Shown here in pieces: positions 27,765-36,480 of a stretch of DNA of 64,000 bases. Every line of letters starts with the position of its first letter. Position 1 is the first letter of the stretch. Under the pieces are notes generated by a model. The model was not told where the DNA came from. It saw only the letters and a list, made by a program, of their open reading frames with translations, and searched no databases. The position numbers and the translations under genes were made by a program. Origin of the DNA: Akkermansia sp. (GTDB lineage: Bacteria > Verrucomicrobiota > Verrucomicrobiia > Verrucomicrobiales > Akkermansiaceae); NCBI GenBank assembly GCA_030525455.1, contig JAUNER010000004.1, forward strand, positions 49,451-113,450. Reading direction: 5' to 3'.

Positions 27765-29153
27765 ATGTTTTGCTACGAAAATAAGGAGGTCATTTCCTTA
27801 AACAAAATTTGTTTATGTGGTATTGGGGCTGCTGGCGAAAATATCGTAGCCGAGGCAATTCCATATCTACAAGCCGATGATTTCGCTTGTGCTATGGATT
27901 TGGATGCACGTCGATTAAATGCAGCCTCTATTACTAATAAAGTTCATTTAGGAGCCAAGCTCACAAAAGGTCTGGGCTCTAGTGGCGATAGAACTATAGC
28001 ACTCAGTGCCGCAGAAGAAAGCACGCCTGCCATTTTACGAGCTTTGGAAGGAGCAGATATGGTACTCATCGCTTGCGGATTGGGTGGTGGTACCGGTTCC
28101 GGAGTAGCACCGGAGGTGGCACGTTTGGCAAAAGAACAAGGCTCTTTGGTCATCAGCGTGGCTGTTTCTCCTTTTGCGTTTGAGGGGGCTCATCGTCGCC
28201 GGCAAGCTTCTGAAGCTTTATCAGAACTCAGCAGATATTCTGATTTAGTGCTACGTTTCTGTAATGATCACATTGAATCGCTTGTTGATAACGAGCAGGG
28301 GATTTTAGGTGCATTCAATATGGTTAATTCCTTGTTGGCTCGTGCCATGATGCTTATCCCCAATATCGCTCGAGGTGCACAAAGCATTTTACACGTTGGC
28401 CTGGATGATGTGTTAAACGTGGTAGGCTCTTCAAATGGAGTTTGTTCCTTTGGTGTAGCAGAAGCTTCTCTAGGTACTGCACCGGATGACATTTCTGCTC
28501 GTTTGACCAATTCACCATTATTCCTAGATGCCCAAACTGAGCAACTAAAAGATGTTTTGGTTTTAATTCAAGCAGGTACAAGTTTTACCATCAGTGATTT
28601 GAGCAAGATTAGCACTAAGTTATCTCAATTATTTACCCCCGATGTCAAAATGCGTCTGGGAGTAACCCTTTCTGATAATAATGACAAGCTAATAGTCTCT
28701 GTATTAGGTGTTTTACCGGAAGATAATGTGGCTTTGCCCCATGAACAAATTGCCTCCATTGAACCGGTAAGCGATGGCAATGAGCAGAGCCAGATAGCCC
28801 CCCCTCCTATTCATCAAGAAACACCTGTTCTTGCTCCGCTTGATAATGAATCGGCCTTAGATGAATTTTGCCCTACAGATGTCTCGTCTTTGTCTGAGGA
28901 ACCAACTCATGAAGAAGAGATTGCTCCCTCTCCTGTTGAACTTGTCTCTATTGAAGCACAACCAAATACAGAAATACACGAAGAAGCCGCATTAAGCCAT
29001 GTTGTTGAGGAAATTCCCCCTGCTCCAGTCGAGGAAACAGAAGAATTTATCCCCTCAGATGATGGGACTCGAGGCTTATTTGATATCTTAAAGCCTAATA
29101 TCCTTGATGGTGAGGATTTAGACTTACCGCCTTCATTGAGAAAGAAGAAATAA
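27765..29153 (+). CDS. ftsZ: Cell division protein FtsZ, divergent
   Basis: A 462-residue tubulin-like GTPase forming the division ring. The tubulin signature is intact (GGGTGSG, residues 107-113), as is the PFAFEG strand. The C-terminus carries a recognisable FtsA-binding peptide (DLDLPPSLRKKK) after an acidic linker of about 120 residues. Other nucleotide-site elements are changed: the first glycine loop reads GIGAAGEN where most FtsZ have GVGGGGGN. The T7 synergy loop reads HVGLDDV (residues 210-216) where Escherichia coli FtsZ has NVDFADV, so one of the two catalytic Asp is replaced by Gly. The start is uncertain: AAGGAGG lies inside the first codons (27783-27789). It is 13 bases after ftsA and 3 bases before the next gene. 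Confidence 0.9.
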   Translation: MFCYENKEVISLNKICLCGIGAAGENIVAEAIPYLQADDFACAMDLDARRLNAASITNKVHLGAKLTKGLGSSGDRTIALSAAEESTPAILRALEGADMVLIACGLGGGTGSGVAPEVARLAKEQGSLVISVAVSPFAFEGAHRRRQASEALSELSRYSDLVLRFCNDHIESLVDNEQGILGAFNMVNSLLARAMMLIPNIARGAQSILHVGLDDVLNVVGSSNGVCSFGVAEASLGTAPDDISARLTNSPLFLDAQTEQLKDVLVLIQAGTSFTISDLSKISTKLSQLFTPDVKMRLGVTLSDNNDKLIVSVLGVLPEDNVALPHEQIASIEPVSDGNEQSQIAPPPIHQETPVLAPLDNESALDEFCPTDVSSLSEEPTHEEEIAPSPVELVSIEAQPNTEIHEEAALSHVVEEIPPAPVEETEEFIPSDDGTRGLFDILKPNILDGEDLDLPPSLRKKK

Positions 29154-29156
29154 TCT

Positions 29157-30527
29157 ATGCCATTTTCGACATCTTCGAGAACTGTTTTTGTTTCACTTTT
29201 AGCAGTTCTCGTGCTAGTGGTGATGATTATTAGCTACTGGAGTCCGTTGACTTCAGATACCTTTCATCATGCCCTAAGCGGGCTATCTCATGAATTTTCT
29301 GTTTCCCTTATTTGGGAGCGGTGTATCCAATCATATCTGACTTGGAATCCTCGCGTTGGTGAGTACTTGGCTTTCATCTTTGCCACCGCTGGTAAAGGGT
29401 ATTTTGTTTGCTTCAATCCATTTGTCATCCTTACATTATCTCTACTCATGTTTTACATGATTAAGGGATACTGGTGTAAAGGGGAATCATGGGCTGACAT
29501 AAGTTTATGGGGACTTGGTACATTATTACTTCTCGTATCAACAGCACGTCCCGGGGTCACTTTATATTGGCTATCAGGTGCTACCAACTATTCATGGGCG
29601 GCGGCTCTATGGCTGGGATTTTTATGTTTTTACAGACGATTTTTTGATGCTAATGCACCGAAACCTCTTTCTTTTTTAGGCTCATGTAGTCTTGTTTTTT
29701 TGGGGTTTCTGGCGGGAATGACAAATGAAAATAACATCCCTGCCACGTGGCTTTTACTAGGTGGTCTATTCTTTTATTGCCGTCTTATAAAACGCCAACA
29801 CCTCCCCTATTGGTTTTATGCCGGTGGCATAGCTCACATATTAGGTGCTTTGTGTTTTTTATTTGCTCCCGGCATTTCTGCTCGTATGAATTCTGAAAGC
29901 CCCGGCTGTGCAGAGCCTATTTCCGGTATTGCTGAGTGCTTAGAGTCCATTCCCTCGCTAATGCTAAAAATGCACACCTATTTGGTCATTGCTTTTTTCC
30001 TTTCTGTTTCCCTTATTTTCTACTTTATAAAATCGAAAAACTGGAATTGGAATAGCTCTATTTTACGTCTATCTACCGTATTTTTTATTACTTCTTACTT
30101 TATGGCTCTAGTCTTTTGCGTGGCTGTTGAGCCGGCTTCTCATGCGATGTTTTCATCTACTCTCATGTTCATCCTTGGCACCATGGGGCTACTGGTTTAT
30201 TGGCAACAAACAAGCCATTCCTCATTGTTCTCATCTAAAGGAATTCGCTTCTCTTGCTTCATCATGCTAGGTCTACTAGCACTTACTATGTATGACCACT
30301 TCTGCTTATATCAGCAATTCGCATGGAGGCATGAATTTATTTTAAAACAAAAAGAAGCAGGAGAGCTTCACATCCTAGTCCCACCACTAGAGCCTATGGC
30401 CCCGTGGAATGCTTACATTTACTGGTGCGACATCGACTCTGACCCAAATGGATACGTCAGCCAAGGAGCCGCCAAATATTACGGGGTAAAAACCATTACT
30501 ACCGCCCCTATTGTTCCCTCTCTATAA
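29157..30527 (+). CDS. DUF6056-like polytopic membrane protein
   Basis: 456 residues with about 10-11 predicted membrane helices from residue 8 to about 400. The first loop contains ERCIQSYLTWNPRVGEYLA, and a conserved phrase TLYWLSGATNYSW follows near residue 140. This is the layout of DUF6056 proteins and resembles GT-C glycosyltransferases that use polyprenyl-linked sugars, but I see no clear catalytic acid pair, so the function is inferred. It starts 3 bases after ftsZ, so the two are probably co-transcribed, which could couple cell-surface glycosylation to division or could be accidental. Confidence 0.7.
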   Translation: MPFSTSSRTVFVSLLAVLVLVVMIISYWSPLTSDTFHHALSGLSHEFSVSLIWERCIQSYLTWNPRVGEYLAFIFATAGKGYFVCFNPFVILTLSLLMFYMIKGYWCKGESWADISLWGLGTLLLLVSTARPGVTLYWLSGATNYSWAAALWLGFLCFYRRFFDANAPKPLSFLGSCSLVFLGFLAGMTNENNIPATWLLLGGLFFYCRLIKRQHLPYWFYAGGIAHILGALCFLFAPGISARMNSESPGCAEPISGIAECLESIPSLMLKMHTYLVIAFFLSVSLIFYFIKSKNWNWNSSILRLSTVFFITSYFMALVFCVAVEPASHAMFSSTLMFILGTMGLLVYWQQTSHSSLFSSKGIRFSCFIMLGLLALTMYDHFCLYQQFAWRHEFILKQKEAGELHILVPPLEPMAPWNAYIYWCDIDSDPNGYVSQGAAKYYGVKTITTAPIVPSL

Positions 30528-30561
30528 AAGCTTATTTTACTGACAACTTTTGCCATCGTCA

Positions 30562-33500
30562 TTAACCTCGGCGGCGACGCAACAGGAAACTCCCTAGTGC
30601 TGAAAAAGCCAGCACACCGACACCGGGCTCTGGGATGCTGTGATACATAATTAACGCATTGCCCATTCCCCCAAGTGATTCAGTTGACGCATACATCAAT
30701 TCATACGAACTTAAATCAATCCCCTCGGCATCAAAAAGCAAATCAGCCTGCACACAATCGCCTAATTGCCACGTTTCTTCTCCTACAGAAAACCCTTCTA
30801 GCCCTGTCACCAAAGTCAGTGTATCTAAATTCCCTAATGCCAGATTTTGAAGCATATCACCACCTAACTGTACGCGACCTTCCAGCATTAGTTCACCTTG
30901 TAAACTAAAGCCCTTATCAACGGCTACATTCCACATTGCTCCATTGCTCATCACTAAATTTGCAGACATTGTCCCCTCGGCTACGCTTAATGCCCCTTGT
31001 TCCGCAATCCTCATGGATGAAACTTGTTGACTCTGTGTATACACTTCTAGTAACGAATTATTTGTCAATTCTACCTCCCTTGCTACTACTCCATTTTCCA
31101 TCCCTTCTAAACATAATTGCCCGCCTATTGCGTGTACCAAACTATAATCACTAGCCCCACTCACCTTCATAAGCCCGGCTTCGGCCACAATTCCTCCTGT
31201 AAAACTCGAATCAAGAGAAACTGTTGCCGTACCTGAATCTGTTTTTTTAACCTTACCGGCTCCACTCACAGTCCCACCATTAAAATTCCCCCCTGTTTCT
31301 AATACAGCATCTGCATTCACAGATATTGCCTGATTCCCGGCACTGTTGAAAATTTGCACCACCGCATTATTTTTTATCTGCACGTTCCCACTACCTGTTA
31401 AACCGCCTAAAAAGCTTACCTTCCCCGCACGCACGTGGATGGCGTTTGTATTATTCACACTATTAGCGATAGAGACTTCTCCCAGTGCATAAGTCTCTGC
31501 TTGAATCACGAGTGCATGACTATTTCCCGGACTTAATGAATCAACTCTCATGTGCCCACTTCGCACATTTATATCCACTTGTCCATTCGTTCCCGTTACT
31601 ATATTTTCTATATCAACAGATTCGCCTCGCAACACATCCAAGGTACCAATGGCTGTCCAACTATTACCATCTAACTGCACCGTATTGGCAGAAAATTCCC
31701 CATCAATTTTTAATGTTGCCCTATTACCGGAATCATTCCCCACTCCGCTAATGCTCATTTCATCCACACGTAACTGAGCCCCTTCTCGTACATAGAGTAG
31801 CCCCTTATTCTGAATTTGTACACCGCTTAAGGCACTTGCATCAGTTGCTTGACTTCCATCCCCGATTTGCAATGTCCCGCCCTGTGCAATGTTAACATTA
31901 TAAGTGTTCGCCGATGAATTTTGCCAACGCTCGGTTATGGTCAAAACGGCATCTGTTCCTACACTCATAGAAGAGGGTTTGTCGGCAATAGGAGTGTTTG
32001 TAACCAATTCCCCTACATTAGTTACAGAGCCTTCCCCTAATTGCAAACTAAGTATTTGCCCACCTCCTACAAAAGTATTGCCATTAGGCGTTGTTTCTGC
32101 AACCCCTACGGACAACCTCGTTATGTTATTATTCTCTCCCTTAAATACAACATTTGCCGCCCCGGAATTATTTACCCCTACTAAATTTAAGGTATGTCCA
32201 ATGGCGTCAATAGAACCTTCTAATGTGAGTGTACAGCCCGTATACACGGCTATCTTACTATCATCAACCAAGGTAACTCCTGCTTTTATATTTTGATTTG
32301 CAGAAACATACAAAGAAGAATTTCTCATTGCACCGGAATCAATCGTATCTGTTTCCATACCCAAATACAAATGCTCCACACTATTCAAGGCATTCTCTGC
32401 CCCCACAATCAACGACCCACCAACAATGAAAAGAGTATCTACATCCACAGTAGAATTTTGCATGAGCTTATACCTCCCTTCAGATAAATAGAGAGAACGG
32501 GCTTGAACCATGTCGCCACTTATATTTTTCGTAACGTCCCCCGTCGTTGTTCTCAACTCTATGTTTGCCCCCTCTGCGAGAATTCGCTCCACATCACTAG
32601 TCACCTCATAACTATAATCCCCAACATCACTTGGCTCTATTGCACCACCTCCAACATTCGTCACTAATTGATATTCTATCTTTTCGCCCTGACTTTCAAT
32701 CGGCGCTCCCATCGCCCCCCATGTCGGGCAATCTGACGCAGATACCGAGTTTTTTTCTGTTGAATAGACACGCACATAATCAATATCAAAATCGGCACTA
32801 TTATTTGCCAAACTTGCTGAATCTGCCGTCCCTGCCCAGCTACCACCTATCTGCTGGTCTATCAATAAATAAAATTCTCTCCCGTCATCAAATGGCCAGT
32901 TTGTATACGATGAAGCAGAAAAACTCCCTGTTTGCACACCATCTATATAAAAAACAATCCTATCTGCCGTCCATTGCATCCCATAAGTATGCCACCCATT
33001 TGTATTTGATAATGTAGGATTTACCGATGGTGCGGCATCCCCACTACCCGCATTGTTTAACAAATGCAGGGTCTGCCACACACTCCCCTGATAATTAACG
33101 TGCTCCATCACATCAATTTCCCCGGCATTTGGCCAACCTCCGCTTTTGGGCATAAGCCAAATTGCAGGCCACACCCCCTGTTCACTTTCAAACCTAGCCC
33201 GTACCTCTACATACCCATACTGAAAACTAAATGTCTTATCGGTAAAAATCCCTCCACACGCAAAAGTATCTGCCGCACCACTCTGGTCACTCTGGCTTGT
33301 ATAGTCACCATACGTCCCTTTCAACGTTACGTAATCTGTCCCATTACTCTCTCCGCTCTGAACTAGGGATTCATCTCTGGATTGATACTTCCGCCAATCT
33401 GATACATTCCAATTCACATAATCAATTTTATTCCACTTACCATTATTCCAATCCAAATTACTCCCACTAAATGATTGTGCAGAAAACTCATCATTAAACA

Positions 33501-33594
33501 CCAATTCCCACGCAGAATCATACCCATAAACCTCACCACTTATCCCTATCCCCCCAAAAATAATTGCTGTCGTCAAGAGTTCTATTTTCTTCAT
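30562..33594 (-). CDS. Secreted GH16 endo-glucanase/laminarinase-like enzyme with PEP-CTERM anchor
   Basis: A 1010-residue exported protein. The signal peptide is at about residues 1-24. The GH16 jelly-roll domain spans about residues 28-285, with catalytic Glu159, Asp161 and Glu164 in GEIDVMEHV and a typical ending FDIDYVRVYS. Residues of about 300-960 are Gly/Asn/Ser-rich beta repeats of the autotransporter-associated type. The C-terminus is SIPEPGVGVLAF with a hydrophobic helix and RRRRG, a standard PEP-CTERM signal processed by exosortase; no exosortase gene is in the window. GH16 enzymes cut beta-1,3 or beta-1,3-1,4 glucans, agar or carrageenan; the exact substrate cannot be fixed here. 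Convergent with the DUF6056 gene. Confidence 0.92.
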   Translation of the reverse strand: MKKIELLTTAIIFGGIGISGEVYGYDSAWELVFNDEFSAQSFSGSNLDWNNGKWNKIDYVNWNVSDWRKYQSRDESLVQSGESNGTDYVTLKGTYGDYTSQSDQSGAADTFACGGIFTDKTFSFQYGYVEVRARFESEQGVWPAIWLMPKSGGWPNAGEIDVMEHVNYQGSVWQTLHLLNNAGSGDAAPSVNPTLSNTNGWHTYGMQWTADRIVFYIDGVQTGSFSASSYTNWPFDDGREFYLLIDQQIGGSWAGTADSASLANNSADFDIDYVRVYSTEKNSVSASDCPTWGAMGAPIESQGEKIEYQLVTNVGGGAIEPSDVGDYSYEVTSDVERILAEGANIELRTTTGDVTKNISGDMVQARSLYLSEGRYKLMQNSTVDVDTLFIVGGSLIVGAENALNSVEHLYLGMETDTIDSGAMRNSSLYVSANQNIKAGVTLVDDSKIAVYTGCTLTLEGSIDAIGHTLNLVGVNNSGAANVVFKGENNNITRLSVGVAETTPNGNTFVGGGQILSLQLGEGSVTNVGELVTNTPIADKPSSMSVGTDAVLTITERWQNSSANTYNVNIAQGGTLQIGDGSQATDASALSGVQIQNKGLLYVREGAQLRVDEMSISGVGNDSGNRATLKIDGEFSANTVQLDGNSWTAIGTLDVLRGESVDIENIVTGTNGQVDINVRSGHMRVDSLSPGNSHALVIQAETYALGEVSIANSVNNTNAIHVRAGKVSFLGGLTGSGNVQIKNNAVVQIFNSAGNQAISVNADAVLETGGNFNGGTVSGAGKVKKTDSGTATVSLDSSFTGGIVAEAGLMKVSGASDYSLVHAIGGQLCLEGMENGVVAREVELTNNSLLEVYTQSQQVSSMRIAEQGALSVAEGTMSANLVMSNGAMWNVAVDKGFSLQGELMLEGRVQLGGDMLQNLALGNLDTLTLVTGLEGFSVGEETWQLGDCVQADLLFDAEGIDLSSYELMYASTESLGGMGNALIMYHSIPEPGVGVLAFSALGSFLLRRRRG

Positions 33595-33682
33595 ACTCTA
33601 TTTCTTTAACTTTACTATCCTACTCTCTTCTTTTGCCCCTCTCAAGCTATTTCTACACCTTTTACCCCCTTTAGCAACACAC

Positions 33683-33718
33683 AAAAAAACTCGCTAGCAC
33701 ATGATGAACTAGCGAGTT
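33683..33718 (-). terminator. Terminator of the tRNA gene
   Basis: On the minus strand CTCGCTAG pairs with CTAGCGAG and is followed by T7. Confidence 0.9.
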
Positions 33719-33732
33719 TCGATAAAAAGCTT

Positions 33733-33808
33733 TGGTAGGGCCGGTGGGGATCGAACCCACGACCAAAGGATTATGAGTCCTCTGCTCTAACCCCTGAGCT
33801 ACAGCCCC
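33733..33808 (-). tRNA. tRNA with CAU anticodon (Met, or Ile2 if modified)
   Basis: 76 bases including an encoded CCA end. The acceptor stem GGGGCUG pairs with CGGCCCU (G-U pairs at positions 1 and 6). The D-arm contains AGCUCAGGGGUUAGAGC, the anticodon loop is CUCAUAA on a 5-base-pair stem, and the T-arm is GUGGG-UUCGAUC-CCCAC. The CAU anticodon fits elongator Met. The UUGGUCG variable region and adjoining stems also resemble tRNA-Ile2, which reads AUA after lysidine modification. The first acceptor pair is G-U rather than the C-A mismatch of initiators, so it is not tRNA-fMet. Confidence 0.95.
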
Positions 33809-33814
33809 GCAGAG

Positions 33815-33843
33815 ACACTAGAAGAAAGAGGTGAAGTTTTCAA
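33815..33843 (-). promoter_or_regulatory. Promoter of the tRNA gene
   Basis: TTGAAA at 33843-33838, a 17-base spacer and TAGTGT at 33820-33815. The mature tRNA 5' end (33808) lies 6 bases after the -10 box, so the primary transcript may need little or no 5' trimming. Confidence 0.6.
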
Positions 33844-33925
33844 GCAGAAAATACGATAGATTTCGTCATGAAGAGAAAAAAAATGAAACTTCCACTATAA
33901 ACGGAAGCGACGATAAAAAGCAAAC

Positions 33926-33956
33926 AAAAAGCCACACCTAATAAGATGTGGCTTTA
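33926..33956 (-). terminator. Terminator of the RidA gene
   Basis: AAAGCCACA arms with TGTGGCTTT around a short loop; the minus strand continues with TTTTTG. Confidence 0.85.
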
Positions 33957-33979
33957 CGAATAAATGAAAGCGGGCAATC

Positions 33980-34441
33980 TTACTCAGCTACTTCAACGAC
34001 CATGCTGATTTCGACAGCAACGTTGAGCGGCAAAGCAGAAACACCAACAGCGGTGCGGCTATGGCGACCAATATCCCCAAATACCTCTACCAATAAATCA
34101 GAAGCACCATTGAGAACTTTGGGATGATCATAGAAATCAGGACCTGCATTCACGAAACCATTGACGGCGACGATACGAGTCACCTTATCTAATGAGCCGA
34201 CAGCCTGCTTCACAACAGCCAGACGGTTCAAGATGGCGGCACGAGCAGCGGCCTGCCCCTCTTCAATAGAAAGGTCGGCACCAACCTTGCCAAAATACTT
34301 ATCCTCGCCGTTGATAGAAATGCCACCTGAAAGGTGAAGCAAATTACCGGCACGAACACACTGCACATATGAGCCGACAGGAGCCGGAGCATCTAGCAAA
34401 GTGTAACCTAAATCTGTGAGACGTTGTTGAATTTTATCCAT
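33980..34441 (-). CDS. RidA/YjgF-family protein
   Basis: A 153-residue protein of the RidA superfamily, whose founding members deaminate reactive enamine/imine intermediates made by PLP enzymes. The fold-defining segments are visible: VRAGNLLHLSGGIS, KVGADLSIEEGQAAARAAILN, GFVNAGPDF and the C-terminal SRTAVGVSALPLNVAVEISMVVEV. The last belongs to the subgroup with a longer C-terminal motif, and the Arg that binds the substrate carboxylate in RidA is not obviously conserved in place. The deaminase role is therefore inferred, not shown. Divergent from the large basic-protein gene. Confidence 0.88.
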   Translation of the reverse strand: MDKIQQRLTDLGYTLLDAPAPVGSYVQCVRAGNLLHLSGGISINGEDKYFGKVGADLSIEEGQAAARAAILNRLAVVKQAVGSLDKVTRIVAVNGFVNAGPDFYDHPKVLNGASDLLVEVFGDIGRHSRTAVGVSALPLNVAVEISMVVEVAE

Positions 34442-34589
34442 AAAAAAATGTGACTACATGGGCAAATACGGGGCAAACTTGGGTATTTGTGCCGTATTTC
34501 GTGACATTTTGACAAAAAAACCGCCTGTTTGCACGCAAAATAGTTGCCATAGTAGGTATTTAACTGGTATTGATAGACGCAGAACATCT

Positions 34590-36365
34590 ATGAGTGCAGA
34601 ATCTCCCTCCACAGAATCAAAGCAGCCATTACCGGATTTAGCTAGCTTGACCGATTTTCAATTCGGCCCGGCTTGGGCCCGCCCAGGAGCATCACAACAA
34701 GAACGTGCTGTTACCTACCCGGACCGCGTGGGGGGCGAGCGAAAAGGTAAGAATCGTCAAAACTATCGCCGCGATGACCGCCGTCCTCGTGAACAAGGCG
34801 ACCGCAAGTTCAATCGTGATGGTAAGGGCAACTTCCGTAATCGTCGTGGTAATGCAGACCGCCCACAAAAGCCTCAATTAGCAGAGCCGACTGAAGGTTT
34901 ACGCATTGAGCTTCGCCCGGTAGACACAGGCTTGGCAAATCTTCACCTTGAAATTCAAAAACATCTACGCACTGTTTCTCTTTTAGATTTGGCTAAGGTC
35001 GTGATGAGTGCTTATGAACGCTATGATTTAGTGTTTATGAAGCAAGAAAATGGCCCCAACCTCATCAGCAGTAAGCAAAATGATGGTGCATGCTTCATCA
35101 CCAAAGAAGAAGCCATCAAGCACTTATGGAAAGCTGAATGGATGCAAAAATTCTACGAAGCCCAAGAGCAGGAAGTTGATGCTCCAAAGGGGAATTTCAC
35201 CGCCATTGCTCGATGCTCTATTAACAATGAGCTTATAGGCCCTGTAAACTGGCATGGATATCAAGCGGCATTGCACCAACTTCACCGCATGAAGTTTGCA
35301 GATATGCCATTTGACAATTTCCGCTCACGCATCGTTACAGATAAGAGCGAAGAAGCCGTTAATGCTTGGCTGGCTTCTGTATCAAAGAAAACAGTCTGGA
35401 AACCCACTCGTAGTGGTGCAGAAGACATCGTGCTGGAATCTGCTACCGCTGTGGAACAGGACTTTGAAGCAAACCACTTTAATGAGTGTTACGCCATCAC
35501 AGACAAAGTATTCGTCAATGGTTCTGTGAAGAAGCATTTGGTTTCTCCGGGCTTGTGGTCTCATTTAGTTCAGATTTCAAACACCACTCGCAAGCACCCA
35601 AGCATGCTTATTCCCAATCTTTGCCATGGGTTAGCTCGCCATCACATGCCTATATTTAAGTGGAATGGCAACCACTACACCGGGCCTTCTCGCCCACGTG
35701 CCATCGTTGCCGGTACAGCTTTGTCTGATAGCCTCATGGGCATCGTCAACTGGGCTCAAGAAAATGCAGGTAAGGGTGTTGATTTAATGCTTAAAACTCT
35801 CGCACCTGTACCGGAGGAAGGAGCCGCTACTGCTGAAGAAATCGCTACGGCACAGGAAAAACAACAAGCTCTTGTTCGTGATTTACTCTGGCTTTGTGAA
35901 CAGGGCTACATTCTCGTATTCTCCAATAACACTCTCGTACTTCCAAAGGCTATCCAACAGGCTCCTGCAAAGGAAACTGAAAAAGAGCCAAAGAAAGAAG
36001 AACCTGTCGTAGCAACAGAGAAAACTACCGAAGCCCCCGTTGCTCCGGAAGAAACTCCGGCTCCGGAATCAGAAAAACCTGTAGAGGAAAAACCCAAAAA
36101 AGCAAGAGCCACTCGTAAAAAGTCTACTGACTCAGCAACAAAAACCACGGCGAAAAAGACTACCTCTACTACAAAAAAAACCACAGCTACAAAGGCTAAG
36201 TCTACAACCAAAAAGTCTAGCTCTAAAACAGCCAAAGCTGCCGTAGATGGGGAATCTGCTGAAGAAGCTCCGGCTCCGAAAAAACGCGTTACTCGCCGTA
36301 CGAAAAAAACGGCTGTAGCAGAAGCTCCGGCTACGGATGCCCCTGCTACGACTCCGGAAGCATAA
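34590..36365 (+). CDS. Large basic protein with histone H1-like Lys/Ala tail; function unknown
   Basis: 591 residues from the ATG at 34590. A longer frame from 34458 runs through promoter-like sequence and reads as non-coding. It has three parts. Residues of about 48-92 form an Arg/Gly/Asn/Asp-rich stretch (RKGKNRQNYRRDDRRPREQ) typical of nucleic-acid-binding disordered regions. Residues of about 105-455 form an apparently folded domain without a family I recognise. Residues of about 460-591 are low-complexity Lys/Ala/Thr/Pro/Glu sequence containing KKTTSTTKKTTATKAKSTTK-type repeats, like histone H1 or AlgP tails. It is probably cytosolic and may bind RNA or DNA. It stands alone between a divergent ridA and a long terminator. 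Confidence 0.8.
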   Translation: MSAESPSTESKQPLPDLASLTDFQFGPAWARPGASQQERAVTYPDRVGGERKGKNRQNYRRDDRRPREQGDRKFNRDGKGNFRNRRGNADRPQKPQLAEPTEGLRIELRPVDTGLANLHLEIQKHLRTVSLLDLAKVVMSAYERYDLVFMKQENGPNLISSKQNDGACFITKEEAIKHLWKAEWMQKFYEAQEQEVDAPKGNFTAIARCSINNELIGPVNWHGYQAALHQLHRMKFADMPFDNFRSRIVTDKSEEAVNAWLASVSKKTVWKPTRSGAEDIVLESATAVEQDFEANHFNECYAITDKVFVNGSVKKHLVSPGLWSHLVQISNTTRKHPSMLIPNLCHGLARHHMPIFKWNGNHYTGPSRPRAIVAGTALSDSLMGIVNWAQENAGKGVDLMLKTLAPVPEEGAATAEEIATAQEKQQALVRDLLWLCEQGYILVFSNNTLVLPKAIQQAPAKETEKEPKKEEPVVATEKTTEAPVAPEETPAPESEKPVEEKPKKARATRKKSTDSATKTTAKKTTSTTKKTTATKAKSTTKKSSSKTAKAAVDGESAEEAPAPKKRVTRRTKKTAVAEAPATDAPATTPEA

Positions 36366-36404
36366 GTAAGATTCATCTTGCTTATCTGAAAAAGAATTTG
36401 TGAC

Positions 36405-36446
36405 AAAATCCGTATAATTTTTCTTGAATTATACGGATTTTCTTTT
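36405..36446 (+). terminator. Terminator after the large basic-protein gene
   Basis: AAAATCCGTATAATT pairs perfectly with AATTATACGGATTTT around a 7-base loop, followed by CTTTT. Confidence 0.85.
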
Positions 36447-36480
36447 ATCTAATAACATATAACTCATCAGCAAACACATC

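Noticed and set aside
34458..34589. N-terminal extension of the large basic protein
   Set aside because: The stretch contains promoter-like elements (TTGACA, TTGCCA) and Cys-rich sequence unlike the protein body; the ATG at 34590 is preferred.
35906..36406. 166-codon minus-strand frame opposite the Lys/Ala-rich tail
   Set aside because: It is the antisense shadow of a low-complexity coding region, giving Val/Phe/Ala/Ser repeats.
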